From SHVO01 sp964576515 (GTDB lineage Bacteria > Pseudomonadota > Alphaproteobacteria > Rhodospirillales > Rhodospirillaceae), in assembly GCA_964576515.1 (NCBI GenBank), contig CAZNUW010000001.1:1-64000 (forward strand): a DNA stretch of 64,000 nt, given 5' to 3'. Each line of letters opens with the position of its first letter. Position 1 is the first letter of the stretch. Below the pieces are notes generated by a model. That model did no database searches. It was not told the DNA's origin and saw only the letters and a list, made by a program, of their open reading frames with translations. The position numbers and the translations under genes are program-made. Positions 1-10,078 of this stretch are shown here, piece by piece.

Positions 1-1366
<1,366 letters not shown>

Positions 1367-1367
1367 G

Positions 1368-1694
1368 CTACTTGCCCTTCTTCTTGAACATCTGGAGCAT
1401 GCGCTGGGTGACGATGAACCCGCCGAAGATATTCACCGAGGCGAGCACGACCGCGAAAAAGCCGAGGATCTTGGAACTGGTGATCTCCTCCGGCCCGGCG
1501 GCGAGGATCGCGCCGACGATGATGACGCTGGACACCGCGTTGGTGACCGCCATCAGGGGCGAATGAAGCGCGGGCGTGACGCTCCACACCACGTAGAAGC
1601 CCACGAACACCGCGAGCACGAAGATGGTGAGCATGTACCAGAAGTCCGCCGGTCCGTGGGCTGCCAACTGACCGACTTGCGCGACCGCTTCCAT
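1368..1694 (-). CDS. pntA2: NAD(P) transhydrogenase alpha subunit part 2
   Basis: A 108-residue membrane protein equivalent to the C-terminal membrane part of a full-length PntA. Three hydrophobic stretches are visible (FWYMLTIFVLAVFVGFYVVW, a central one with AVTNAVSSVIIVGAI, and FFAVVLASVNIFGGFIVT) and the sequence ends in a basic KKKGK tail. The ATG at 1694 has a strong GGGGAGG ribosome-binding site. It lies 14 bases after pntA1 and directly before pntB, and should assemble with PntB into the proton channel domain dII. Confidence 0.93.
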   Translation of the reverse strand: MEAVAQVGQLAAHGPADFWYMLTIFVLAVFVGFYVVWSVTPALHSPLMAVTNAVSSVIIVGAILAAGPEEITSSKILGFFAVVLASVNIFGGFIVTQRMLQMFKKKGK

Positions 1695-1708
1695 GTGCCG
1701 TCCTCCCC

Positions 1709-2854
1709 CTAACCCGCGAGCGATGGATGAACGATATGACCGTCCTTCGTGACAAGCGTGCCTTTGACCAACTCGTCGTCCCAGTTGATCTTCAGGTTGC
1801 CGGAGCCCTTCTCGAGCATCAGCGTGATGAAATTGAGGATATTCTTCGCGAACAGAGAGCTGGCGTCGCGCCCCAAGCGCGCGGACATATTGGTGTAGCC
1901 GAGGATCGTCACGCCGTTCGGCGTCGTGACCGCCTGATCCTTCACGGTGCCTTCGACGTTGCCGCCCGCTTCGGCGGCGAGATCGACGATCACGGAGCCC
2001 GCTTTCATCAGGCCCACCACGTCGGCCGCCACAAGGCGGGGCGCCGGTTTTCCGGGGATCAATGCGGTCGTGATGACGATGTCGGACTTCGCGACCTCGG
2101 CGCGCACGGCCTCGGCCTGCTTGCGCTTGAAGTCGTCGTCCATCTCCTTCGCGTAGCCGCCTGCGGTCTGCGCGGCCTTCATCTTTTCCTCGTCGACCAC
2201 GATGAACTTGCCGCCCAAGGATTCCACCTGCTCCTTGGTGGCGTAGCGCACGTCGGTCGCATACACGACCGCCCCCATGCGCTTGGCGGTGGCGATGGCC
2301 TGAAGGCCCGCGACGCCCGCGCCAAACACCAGAACGCGCGCGGGCGCGATCGTGCCGGCCGCGGTCATCATCATGGGCATCGCGCGGCCGAAAGTGGCGG
2401 CGGCGTCCACCACCGCCTTGTAGCCGGCGAGGTTCGATTGCGAGGACAGGATATCCATCGACTGGGCGCGGCTGATGCGCGGCATCAGTTCGAGGGCGAA
2501 GGACGTGACGCCCTGGGCCGCGAGGGCCTGCATGAGCGGCTTATCGGTGAGCGCGTTAAGGTGCGCCATCAGGATCGCGCCGGACTTCAGAGAACCGATC
2601 TCGTCCACCCCTTCGGCGGCGGTCATCGGTTTCTGGATTTTAAAGACAACGTCGGACGCGCCCGCGGCGGCGGCGTTCGGCGCGATGGAGGCCCCGGCCT
2701 CCTGGAACAGGGCGTCGCTGATCTGGGAGCCCGCGCCCGCCCCGGTTTCGACTGCAACCTGACAGCCGGCGGCCACGAGTTTTTTCACAGTATCGGGTGT
2801 GGCCGCGACGCGCGTTTCGCCCGCGCGGCGCTCCTTAAGAACACCAATCTGCAT
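1709..2854 (-). CDS. pntA1: NAD(P) transhydrogenase alpha subunit part 1 (NAD-binding)
   Basis: The 381-residue cytoplasmic NAD(H)-binding domain dI of the transhydrogenase, related to alanine dehydrogenase. It opens MQIGVLKERRAGETRVAATP, as family members do, and has the nucleotide-binding stretch VLVFGAGVAGLQAIATAKRMGA. I chose ATG 2854 because GGGGAG precedes it at good spacing; the frame stays open 43 codons upstream, but that part is not family-like. It is the first gene of the pntA1-pntA2-pntB operon, and the 242 bases before it separate it from a divergent DUF3108 gene and must hold both promoters. Confidence 0.94.
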   Translation of the reverse strand: MQIGVLKERRAGETRVAATPDTVKKLVAAGCQVAVETGAGAGSQISDALFQEAGASIAPNAAAAGASDVVFKIQKPMTAAEGVDEIGSLKSGAILMAHLNALTDKPLMQALAAQGVTSFALELMPRISRAQSMDILSSQSNLAGYKAVVDAAATFGRAMPMMMTAAGTIAPARVLVFGAGVAGLQAIATAKRMGAVVYATDVRYATKEQVESLGGKFIVVDEEKMKAAQTAGGYAKEMDDDFKRKQAEAVRAEVAKSDIVITTALIPGKPAPRLVAADVVGLMKAGSVIVDLAAEAGGNVEGTVKDQAVTTPNGVTILGYTNMSARLGRDASSLFAKNILNFITLMLEKGSGNLKINWDDELVKGTLVTKDGHIVHPSLAG

Positions 2855-3096
2855 GGAAGACTCCCCTGTGCTCCCGAAGACTCGGGGGCGCTTTACGTCG
2901 CCGCGAACCACCCTTTTGTAACGATCTGACTCCCTATGTGGGGAACCCTGGCATAATTCGAGCGTTGTTGCCAACACCCGCACGATTGCTGCGGGCGCGA
3001 AAAAAGGTCTTTTCGTGATGCGACCTACCTGTCCCTGGAAAAGTCACACTGTTCCCTTATAGTTTCATCCATGGGAGGGCACCGGAGGATTACCCG

Positions 3097-4011
3097 ATGC
3101 AGCGTTTTTGCCGCCGTTTGACGGCGGGTTCCTTAAGCGGACTGCTGGCCTTGGCCGTGGTTGCGCCGCAGACCTGGGCTCAAAGCGCGCCGCAGAGCGA
3201 GCGGTTGGCCTATTCCATGATGCTGGGCGGTCTTCACGTCGGCGACGCCGTCGTCGAGTTGGAGCAGGATCACGACAGCTATTCCACCGGCCTCAAATTG
3301 ACCGCGCGCGGCGTGGCGAAATTCCTGCGTGAATTTCGCGCGGACCTGAGCGGCCACGGCAGCCTGAGCGCGCAAGAGAATATCCTGATGCCGCTTCCGG
3401 CGCGTTACAGCCGGGCATGGTCCGGCGCCGAAATCGATTCGAGCATGACGATGACCTACGACCCCGCCACCCGCGCGACGACGACGCAAGAGCGTTACCT
3501 CAGCAAGGAGACGGGCGAGGAAGTGAAATACGAGGACCTGCCGTGGAACAAGGACGACCGCGGCCGCGACAAGCGCAAACCCGTCCCGGAGAACATGCGC
3601 GCCAATTCGCTCGACCCCATGGCCGCCTTCATCGCCGCGCGGCATCAGATCAAGGCGCAAGGGGTCGCGAAAACGCCGGGTAAATTCCGTATCCCTGTGT
3701 ATGACGGCCAACGCCGCTACGACATTCTCGGGACGACCACCGCCGCGCGCGACGTCACGATCAACGATAAAACGCATAATGTGATCACGGTGAACACCAC
3801 CCTCGTCCCGATGGCGGGCTTCTCCGAACGCGGCGAGGAACGCATGCGCGAGTCGCGCGGGAAAATTCTATTCACCGCCGACGACCGCTTTATCCCGGTG
3901 CAGGTCACGATCCAGAATGAATTGCTGAGCGGTGTGATGAACCTGACAGCGGATTGCAAGGTCACGCCGGAAGCCTGCGCGCCGCCGCAACAACAAGCGG
4001 CCGTGAACTAA
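3097..4011 (+). CDS. Secreted DUF3108 domain protein
   Basis: A 304-residue exported protein. It has a clear signal peptide (basic MQRFCRRLTAG, hydrophobic LSGLLALAVVAP, likely cleavage after TWAQS or nearby) and then a beta-rich sequence with SYMM-LGGLHVGDAVVELEQ and LTARGVAKFLREFRADLSGHG, typical of DUF3108. The family is widespread in Gram-negative bacteria and its biochemical role is not known; a periplasmic lipid- or polymer-binding role is often assumed but nothing here shows it. It is divergent from pntA1 and its stop codon overlaps the convergent UbiB-like gene by 4 bases. Confidence 0.8.
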   Translation: MQRFCRRLTAGSLSGLLALAVVAPQTWAQSAPQSERLAYSMMLGGLHVGDAVVELEQDHDSYSTGLKLTARGVAKFLREFRADLSGHGSLSAQENILMPLPARYSRAWSGAEIDSSMTMTYDPATRATTTQERYLSKETGEEVKYEDLPWNKDDRGRDKRKPVPENMRANSLDPMAAFIAARHQIKAQGVAKTPGKFRIPVYDGQRRYDILGTTTAARDVTINDKTHNVITVNTTLVPMAGFSERGEERMRESRGKILFTADDRFIPVQVTIQNELLSGVMNLTADCKVTPEACAPPQQQAAVN

Positions 4012-5351
4012 GCCAGCTTCGCTTTCTTCAACGCGGCGGTCTGGGCTTTCTGAAGCGCCGTCACGTCGAAGTTCGCGATGGTTTCGTGGAACAGGCGATA
4101 CCAATTCACTTTCGCGTTCAGGTGCATAAAGACCGACCCGAGGCCGATGGCCGCGCGGTCCATCAGCACAAATTCGCGCGGCGGCTTCACGCCGCCGAGG
4201 CGTTTCAGTTCCTTGTGGACCTTCGCGACCGCATCGCGCCCATACTCGGCGGCGTTGGTTTCCTCAACCAGGCGCGGCCGATCTTCCATCAACGGCGCAT
4301 AGACAAAAGACGCCCAGATATTGAGGACGTCGATCATCTCGCGCGATAGCCCCTTGAACCCCCAGGTCTCGTAGGCCGACACAGCGAGATCGCGGTCGTC
4401 GGTTTGCAGCGCGCGGTAGAGATCGATCACGCCCTTGACGAACGATGGCGCGAAGACCCGGATGCAACCGAAATCCATCAGATTAACGGAGGCGTCCGGA
4501 CGAACGGTGTAATTGCCGAGGTGCGGATCGCCGTGGATGACGCCGTAGTGATAGAACGGCACATACCACGCGCGGAACATGTTCACCGCGATGGCGTCGC
4601 GGGTTTCCTGATCCGCTTCGCCCGCGATGTCCTTCAACGGCCGCCCCTCAAGCCAGGACATGGTCAGGAGCCGGCGCGTCGACAGGGCGGCGTGAACCTC
4701 CGGGATATGAACGTCTTTCTCTTTCGCAAGCATGTGACGATAGAGCGCAAGATTTTTGGCCTCGTGCGCGTAATCCAGTTCTTCACGCAGGCGGTCGGCG
4801 ATCTCGGTGTGGATGTCGGTAGGATCGATCGCGGGGTCGAACCGGCGATAAGCGGCGAAAACCAGCTTGAGCTGGCGCAAGTCGGCTTCGACCACCGATT
4901 CCATGTCGGGATACTGGAGCTTGCATGCGAACTTTTCACCGCCCGGACCGGCGGCACGGTGCACCTGCCCCAATGAGGCGGCTTTCGCGGCCTCGCGTTC
5001 AAACGAAACGAATTTGGACTTCCACTCCGGGCCGAGCTCCGTGGTCATGCGCCGGTTCACGAACGGCCAACCCATGTGCGGGGCATTGGCTTGCAGTTGC
5101 GCGAGTTCCGCGGCGTACTCGGCCGGGAGCGCCTCCGGAATGGAGGAGAGGATCTGGGCGACTTTCATCAGCGGCCCCTTGAGGCCGCCGAGCGCGAGCT
5201 TCAGCGTTTCCGCATTTTTACCGCTATCGCCCTTGAGGCCGAGAACGCGCTCGCCCGCAACGCGCGCCGCGAAACCGCCGATAGCGGTTCCGACTTGCGC
5301 GTAACGGCGCACGCGGCCGGCGACCGTGTTCTCGCTTTTGGTCCCGGCCAC
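4008..5351 (-). CDS. ABC1/UbiB-family atypical kinase-like protein
   Basis: A 447-residue ABC1 (ADCK/UbiB) family protein. Visible motifs are the N-terminal family helix with KVAQ at residues 63-66 (usual form KxGQ), the Ala-rich loop AAKAASLGQVHRA around 121-133, the lysine in FACKLQYP (144), the catalytic-loop-like HGDPHLGN (273-280) and DFG (293-295). Members support ubiquinone or isoprenoid lipid metabolism as ATPases rather than classical kinases; this one lacks the C-terminal membrane helices of UbiB, so its substrate is open. It starts with GTG immediately after the TAG stop of the upstream peptidase gene, which implies translational coupling. Its end overlaps the DUF3108 gene. Confidence 0.85.
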   Translation of the reverse strand: MAGTKSENTVAGRVRRYAQVGTAIGGFAARVAGERVLGLKGDSGKNAETLKLALGGLKGPLMKVAQILSSIPEALPAEYAAELAQLQANAPHMGWPFVNRRMTTELGPEWKSKFVSFEREAAKAASLGQVHRAAGPGGEKFACKLQYPDMESVVEADLRQLKLVFAAYRRFDPAIDPTDIHTEIADRLREELDYAHEAKNLALYRHMLAKEKDVHIPEVHAALSTRRLLTMSWLEGRPLKDIAGEADQETRDAIAVNMFRAWYVPFYHYGVIHGDPHLGNYTVRPDASVNLMDFGCIRVFAPSFVKGVIDLYRALQTDDRDLAVSAYETWGFKGLSREMIDVLNIWASFVYAPLMEDRPRLVEETNAAEYGRDAVAKVHKELKRLGGVKPPREFVLMDRAAIGLGSVFMHLNAKVNWYRLFHETIANFDVTALQKAQTAALKKAKLA

Positions 5352-7184
5352 CTAGCCCATCCGCTCCAATTCGTCGATAAAGCCTTCGATGGTCTTCATG
5401 CCGCGCCGCCAGAACCCCGGATCGGTAGCGTCGAGACCGAAGGGCGCCAGCAGCTCCTTGTGACGCAGCTTGCCGCCCGCCGACAGCATCTCGATGTACT
5501 TGCTTTCAAAATCCGGCACGGCCTTGGTCGCATAGACGTTGTAGAGCGCGTTCACCAGGCAATCCCCGAAGGCATAGGCGTACACATAGAACGGCACATG
5601 CAGGAAATGGCTGATGTAGGACCAGTAGTGCTTGTACTCGTCGTCGAAGTGGAAGACCGGGCCTAAGCTTTCTGTCTGCACCTTCATCCAAATCTCGCTC
5701 AAGCGTTCGAGCGAGAGCTCACCCGCCTTGCGCTCGTCGTGCACCTGACGCTCGTACTCATGGAAGGCGATCTGCCGCACGACGGTATTGAGCATGTCCT
5801 CGACCTTGCCGGCCAGCAGGGCCCGACGCTCGGCAGGCCGCGTCTCCTGGGCAAGCAACGCCTGGAACGTCAGCATCTCGCCGAATACCGAGGCGGTTTC
5901 CGCGAGGGTCAGCGGCGTTCCGGAAACGAGATAGCCCTGCGGCGCGGCAAGCACCTGATGCACGCCGTGGCCGAGTTCATGCGCGAGGGTGGCGACGTCC
6001 CGCGGACTGCCGAGATAGTTCAACAGGATATACGGGTGGGCGGACGGAACCGTCGGGTGCGAGAACGCCCCCGACGCCTTGCCCGGGCGCGCGGGCGCAT
6101 CGATCCAGCTCTTATCGAAGAAGTCTTGCGCGATATTCGCGATCTTCGGCGAGAACTTATTATAGGCGCCAAGCACCGTCGTCTTCGCTTCGGTCCACGG
6201 AATATCGCGATGGGCGACGGCCGGGAGCGGCGCATTGCGGTCCCAATATTCCAGCTTATCCTTGCCCATCCACTTGGCCTTCAGCGCATAGTAGCGGTGG
6301 GCGGTATCGGCGAAGGCGCCCTTGGCCGCGCTCACCAGCGCGTCGACCACTTCGTCCTCGACGAGGTTCGCGAGGTTACGCGACGACACAGGTCGCGGGA
6401 ACTTGCGCCAGTCGTCCTCGACCGCCTTGTCCTTGGCCAGAACGTTGGTGATGAGCGTCATGAGTTGCGCTTTCTCGCCCAGCGCCGCGCCGATGCCTTT
6501 CGCCGCCGCGCGGCGCTTGTCGCCGCTGGGATCGGACAAACGATTGAGCGCGGCGGTGAGAGTCAACGGCTCGGCGTCGCCCTCCACCGTCACGCGCACG
6601 CCCGCCAGCGTTTCGTCGTAGAGACGCACCCACGCGGTGCGGCTGGTGGTGCTTTTATCCAGGAACAGCTTCTCAAGGTCGTCGCTGAGTTCATGCTTAC
6701 GCGACACCCGCAGATCGCGGACCCAGGGATGGTAATACCGGGCGCGGACATCGGTCATCTTTTCAGCGAGCGCCTCGTCCTCGAGACGATTGATCTCAAG
6801 CGTGAAGAACAAGAGGCGTCCGCCCAGCTCGGTCAGCCGCTCGCTGATGTTCTGATAGAAACGCCCGCGGGCCGGGTCGGAGACATCCTCGGTCTGATAG
6901 AGTTGGGCATAGCTGCCAATCTTGCCGGTGATCTCGCTGATCGCCTCGTACTCGGCGACCGCCGCGCCAAAGGCGGCGCTGGAGAGCCCCGCGACCTTGC
7001 CGCGATGCGCCTCGAACGCGGCGATGCGGCGGTCGAGATCGGCAAAGTCCTGTGCGATGGCGGGATCGTCCGGCGATGTGTACAGGTCGGAAAGTTTCCA
7101 GGCCGGCAAGTCGCCGAGGTTCACGGCGGCGGCGCCGACCGGTTCATCTTTGTGACAGCGGCGATCTGTAACGGAATGCGTCAT
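5352..7184 (-). CDS. pepF: M3 family oligoendopeptidase F
   Basis: A 610-residue cytoplasmic zinc metallopeptidase that cleaves short peptides. The zinc motif HELGH lies at about residues 402-406 (in TLAHELGHGVHQVLA), with the downstream glutamate in the ETASVFGEM segment, as in M3 peptidases of the PepF/M3B type. The start at 7184 is an ATG with only a weak Shine-Dalgarno, and the first 20 residues are poorly conserved in appearance, so the true start could be slightly inside. It forms a two-gene unit with the ABC1 gene and diverges from an acyl-CoA synthetase gene. Confidence 0.93.
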   Translation of the reverse strand: MTHSVTDRRCHKDEPVGAAAVNLGDLPAWKLSDLYTSPDDPAIAQDFADLDRRIAAFEAHRGKVAGLSSAAFGAAVAEYEAISEITGKIGSYAQLYQTEDVSDPARGRFYQNISERLTELGGRLLFFTLEINRLEDEALAEKMTDVRARYYHPWVRDLRVSRKHELSDDLEKLFLDKSTTSRTAWVRLYDETLAGVRVTVEGDAEPLTLTAALNRLSDPSGDKRRAAAKGIGAALGEKAQLMTLITNVLAKDKAVEDDWRKFPRPVSSRNLANLVEDEVVDALVSAAKGAFADTAHRYYALKAKWMGKDKLEYWDRNAPLPAVAHRDIPWTEAKTTVLGAYNKFSPKIANIAQDFFDKSWIDAPARPGKASGAFSHPTVPSAHPYILLNYLGSPRDVATLAHELGHGVHQVLAAPQGYLVSGTPLTLAETASVFGEMLTFQALLAQETRPAERRALLAGKVEDMLNTVVRQIAFHEYERQVHDERKAGELSLERLSEIWMKVQTESLGPVFHFDDEYKHYWSYISHFLHVPFYVYAYAFGDCLVNALYNVYATKAVPDFESKYIEMLSAGGKLRHKELLAPFGLDATDPGFWRRGMKTIEGFIDELERMG

Positions 7185-7316
7185 GATTCATTGTCCGGGC
7201 ATGAGGTCGATACTTGCTATATAGGTTACGAAATCGCGCCGCCAACGCCAATGCACTGGACATATTCCAATAATCCCCGGAAGAATGGCCGCGAAACCCG
7301 GTGCGGGAGGGTGTGG

Positions 7317-9116
7317 GTGCCTGAACTCGTCTACGAAATCGATACGCTGACCGTGAACAGCCTGCCCGGCATGTTCTTTTCGCAGGCGCGCAAGCTCGGC
7401 GACCGCCCCTTCCTGTGGGAAAAACAAGACGCCGTTTATCGCGCCCAGAGTTGGTCGGCAGTCGCGGATCGGATCTCGGCCCTCGCGCACGGGCTGAAGG
7501 CGGCCGGTGTGAAGCCCGGCGACCGGGTTATGCTGGTCGCGGAAAACCGGCCCGAGTGGCTGATCGCGGATATCGCGATCATGGCCATCGGCGCCATCAG
7601 CGTCCCGACCTACACCACCAATACCGCAGTCAATCATCTGCACATCATCAATGACTCCGGCGCCCGTCTCGCGCTGGTCTCGACCGCGCAGCTTGCCCGT
7701 CACGTGATCGCGGCCGCCGTCGAGGCGAACCAGAAGCTGGCCGTTTACGTCTATGAAGACGCCGACAAGGTCATCCCCTCCGAAGTCGATGTGCGCGCCT
7801 GGGCCGAGCTGACCGCGCACGGACATACCGCGCCGCCGGGCGAGATCGAGGAACTGAAGCGCACCGATGTTTCATGCCTGATCTACACCTCGGGCACGGG
7901 CGGATTGCCGCGCGGCGTGATGCTCAGCCACGGCAACATCATCGCCAACTGTTTCGGCGCGATGGAGCTGTTGCGCACGCTGGGTTTGGGCAAGGACGTC
8001 TTCCTGTCGTTCCTGCCACTCTCCCACGCCTATGAACATTCGGCCGGCCAGTTCTTCCCGATCTCGGTGGGCGCGGAGATTTATTACGCCGAACGGGTCG
8101 AGACGCTGTCGACCAACATGCAGGAAGCTCGCCCCACCATCATGACGGCGGTGCCGCGCCTGTACGAAAGCATGCGCCAGCGCATCCTGCAGAACCTGCG
8201 CACCCAATCCGGGCTTAAGCGCAAGATGTTCGCCCTCGCGCTGGAACTCGGCCGTAAACGCTACGAAGAACCCGGGAAGATGACGGTGTGGGACAAGGCG
8301 CGCGACGCGGTGTGCGAAAAACTTGTCCGCGACAAAATCCGCATGCGTTTCGGGGGACGCTTGAAAGCGATGGTGTCGGGCGGCGCGCCTTTGAACTATG
8401 ACGTCGGCATTTTCTTCATCGCGCTGGGCATCCCGCTTCTGCAAGGCTACGGACAAACCGAGTCCGGGCCCGTGGTCAGCGCCAATCCGCCAAAGCGGGT
8501 GAAGCTGAAGACCGTCGGCCCGCCGCTCAAGGGCGTGCAGGTCAAGATCGCCGACGACGGCGAAATCCTTGTGCGCGGCGAACTGGTGATGAAGGGCTAC
8601 TGGAACGATCCGGACGGCACCATCGCGACCATCGACGAGCAAGGCTGGCTCCACACGGGAGACATCGGCCAGATCGACGAGGACGGATACATCGAGATTA
8701 CCGACCGCAAGAAGGACATCATCGTCAATTCAGGCGGCGACAACGTCTCGCCGCAGCGCATCCAGGGCGTATTGTGCCTGGAAGACGCCATCGAACAGGC
8801 GATGGCCTACGGCGACAAACGTTCGTACATCACGGCGTTGATCGTCCCCAGCCAGGACTTCGCGAACACCTGGGCGAACGCGCACGGCCAAACGGCGGAG
8901 ATTCCGGCACTGGTCCAAATCCCTGAGTTCCGCGCCGCCGTCGCCCATGCGGTCGAGCACGCGAACCTCCAATTGAGCCCGATCGAGAAGGTGCGGAAAT
9001 TCGCGCTGGCGCCTCAGCCCTTCACCATCGAGAACGGGCAGTTGACGCCGAGCCTGAAAGTGCGGCGCCACGCGGTCTTGCGCGAATACCGCGAAACGTT
9101 GGACGCTTTATATTAG
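7317..9116 (+). CDS. Long-chain acyl-CoA synthetase (AMP-forming)
   Basis: A 599-residue adenylate-forming enzyme that activates fatty acids with ATP and CoA. The AMP-binding P-loop reads YTSGTGGLPRG (residues 190-200, a TGGxPRG variant of the usual TTGxPKG), followed by LSHGNIIAN, the adenine motif GYGQTESGP and the hinge and catalytic DRKKDIIVNSGGDN. I chose GTG 7317 because GGGAGG lies about 7 bases upstream; the frame is open much further upstream, antisense to pepF, and an in-frame ATG at 7251 is the alternative. Length fits the FACL/FadD15-like class. Confidence 0.92.
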   Translation: MPELVYEIDTLTVNSLPGMFFSQARKLGDRPFLWEKQDAVYRAQSWSAVADRISALAHGLKAAGVKPGDRVMLVAENRPEWLIADIAIMAIGAISVPTYTTNTAVNHLHIINDSGARLALVSTAQLARHVIAAAVEANQKLAVYVYEDADKVIPSEVDVRAWAELTAHGHTAPPGEIEELKRTDVSCLIYTSGTGGLPRGVMLSHGNIIANCFGAMELLRTLGLGKDVFLSFLPLSHAYEHSAGQFFPISVGAEIYYAERVETLSTNMQEARPTIMTAVPRLYESMRQRILQNLRTQSGLKRKMFALALELGRKRYEEPGKMTVWDKARDAVCEKLVRDKIRMRFGGRLKAMVSGGAPLNYDVGIFFIALGIPLLQGYGQTESGPVVSANPPKRVKLKTVGPPLKGVQVKIADDGEILVRGELVMKGYWNDPDGTIATIDEQGWLHTGDIGQIDEDGYIEITDRKKDIIVNSGGDNVSPQRIQGVLCLEDAIEQAMAYGDKRSYITALIVPSQDFANTWANAHGQTAEIPALVQIPEFRAAVAHAVEHANLQLSPIEKVRKFALAPQPFTIENGQLTPSLKVRRHAVLREYRETLDALY

Positions 9117-9187
9117 CGGGAAGAACGAGCGCCGCGGCCGGCAAAGACGCTCTGGCGGCGCAACCGCTTCAAACGTTGGACGAGCAA

Positions 9188-9367
9188 ATGGTTGTAGCTG
9201 CCGATAATATTTTTCTGTCGGTCTCGATGATCGCGGCCTTCCTGTTCCTCATCCTCATGGGACGGGCCAAAGGTCAGCGCATGAAACTCATCCTCGGCGG
9301 GATGGGTGTCGCCGCCGGTATGGTTGCGCTCGCGCTGATCGCAGACGCGCTGACGGGCGCGCCCTAA
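9188..9367 (+). CDS. Small two-helix membrane protein, unknown
   Basis: A 59-residue hypothetical protein. It has two hydrophobic segments (FLSVSMIAAFLFLILMG and LILGGMGVAAGMVALALIA) separated by a short basic loop RAKGQRMK. It follows the acyl-CoA synthetase by about 70 bases on the same strand. The ATG at 9188 has only a weak ribosome-binding site; an in-frame TTG at 9176 is an alternative. No family is recognised. The hydrophobic pattern with a positive-inside loop argues that it is real, but the short length keeps confidence moderate. Confidence 0.55.
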   Translation: MVVAADNIFLSVSMIAAFLFLILMGRAKGQRMKLILGGMGVAAGMVALALIADALTGAP

Positions 9368-9387
9368 TCCCTGACGGCGGCGGTTCA

Positions 9388-9642
9388 CTATTCGCCGACC
9401 GCGTCCAGATAGACCTGAAGCAGCGCTTCTTGTTCCTGGCGGTCGGACTTGTCCATTTTGCGCAGCTTCACGACCTGACGGATGATCTTGACGTCGAACC
9501 CGCCGCCCTTGGCTTCGGAATAGACTTCGCGCAGATCGCCACCCAGGGCTTTGCGTTCTTCCTCAAGGCGTTCAATGCGCTCGATGAAGCTCTTCAGTCG
9601 CTGTGCCGAAATCCCCTTATCGTTCGTCGCGCCGTCCGGCAT
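9388..9642 (-). CDS. gapR: GapR-like DNA-binding protein (DUF2312)
   Basis: An 84-residue protein of the DUF2312 family, which includes GapR of Caulobacter, a coiled-coil protein that clamps overtwisted DNA and is tied to chromosome replication. The diagnostic stretch RLKSFIERIERLEEERKAL, then EVYSEAKGGGFDVKIIRQV and VKLRKMDKSDRQEQEALLQV, matches closely from memory. ATG 9642 gives the usual N-terminus; an in-frame TTG at 9657 would add five residues. A perfect DnaA box lies 81 bases upstream of the start (9723-9731). Confidence 0.92.
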   Translation of the reverse strand: MPDGATNDKGISAQRLKSFIERIERLEEERKALGGDLREVYSEAKGGGFDVKIIRQVVKLRKMDKSDRQEQEALLQVYLDAVGE

Positions 9643-9722
9643 CACGCCCCCAGTCAATCCATGTAGGTCAGAAAAATGAAAATCGAGGGCGGACCATAGC
9701 AGCGCCGCACCCTAGGACAAGC

Positions 9723-9731
9723 TGTGGATAA
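9723..9731 (-). promoter_or_regulatory. DnaA box upstream of gapR
   Basis: TGTGGATAA on the plus strand, the exact complement of the TTATCCACA consensus. It lies in the 118-base gap between the DUF1244 stop and the gapR start. A single 9-mer of this kind is expected by chance in a window of this size, so the position in the gapR promoter region is the only reason to annotate it. Confidence 0.4.
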
Positions 9732-9760
9732 TGGGGATATCGGGGAGAGGTTCGCGCGGA

Positions 9761-10078
9761 TTACTCGACAACGCCAATCTTCGCGTGCATCGGCTTCGAC
9801 GCCTCGAATTTCTGCTCCTGTTCGGCGGTGGCCGGCTTCTGGAACTTGGATTTCCAGTCGCCGATGGGCATGCCGTAAACGGCCTCCTGCGCCGCGTCGT
9901 AGCTCATCGGCGCGCCGTAGTGATCGCCGGCCGCCTTGTACCATTTCGCCAGGCAATTCCGGCAAAAACCGGCGGTGTTCATGATGTCGATGTTCTGGAC
10001 GTCGGAGCGTTTGCGCAAATGATCGACAAGGCCGCGGAAGGCCGCCGCTTCGATTTTGAGTTTCGTCAGTTCATCCAT
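9761..10078 (-). CDS. DUF1244 domain protein
   Basis: A 105-residue protein of the DUF1244 family, found mostly in proteobacteria and of unknown function. The family core is visible as AAAFRGLVDHLRKRSDVQNIDIMN and the cysteine-containing FCRNCLAKWY (CxxC at about residues 39-42), then the conserved YGMPIGDWK. The CxxC could bind a metal, but this is inference. Its start overlaps the end of the N-formylglutamate amidohydrolase gene by 8 bases, so the two are co-translated. Confidence 0.88.
   Translation of the reverse strand: MDELTKLKIEAAAFRGLVDHLRKRSDVQNIDIMNTAGFCRNCLAKWYKAAGDHYGAPMSYDAAQEAVYGMPIGDWKSKFQKPATAEQEQKFEASKPMHAKIGVVE

Noticed and set aside
5739..7316. Upstream extension of the acyl-CoA synthetase frame to more than 1100 residues
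   Set aside because: The extra part is antisense to the well supported pepF gene, has no family resemblance and lacks a start signal; the real gene begins near 7317.
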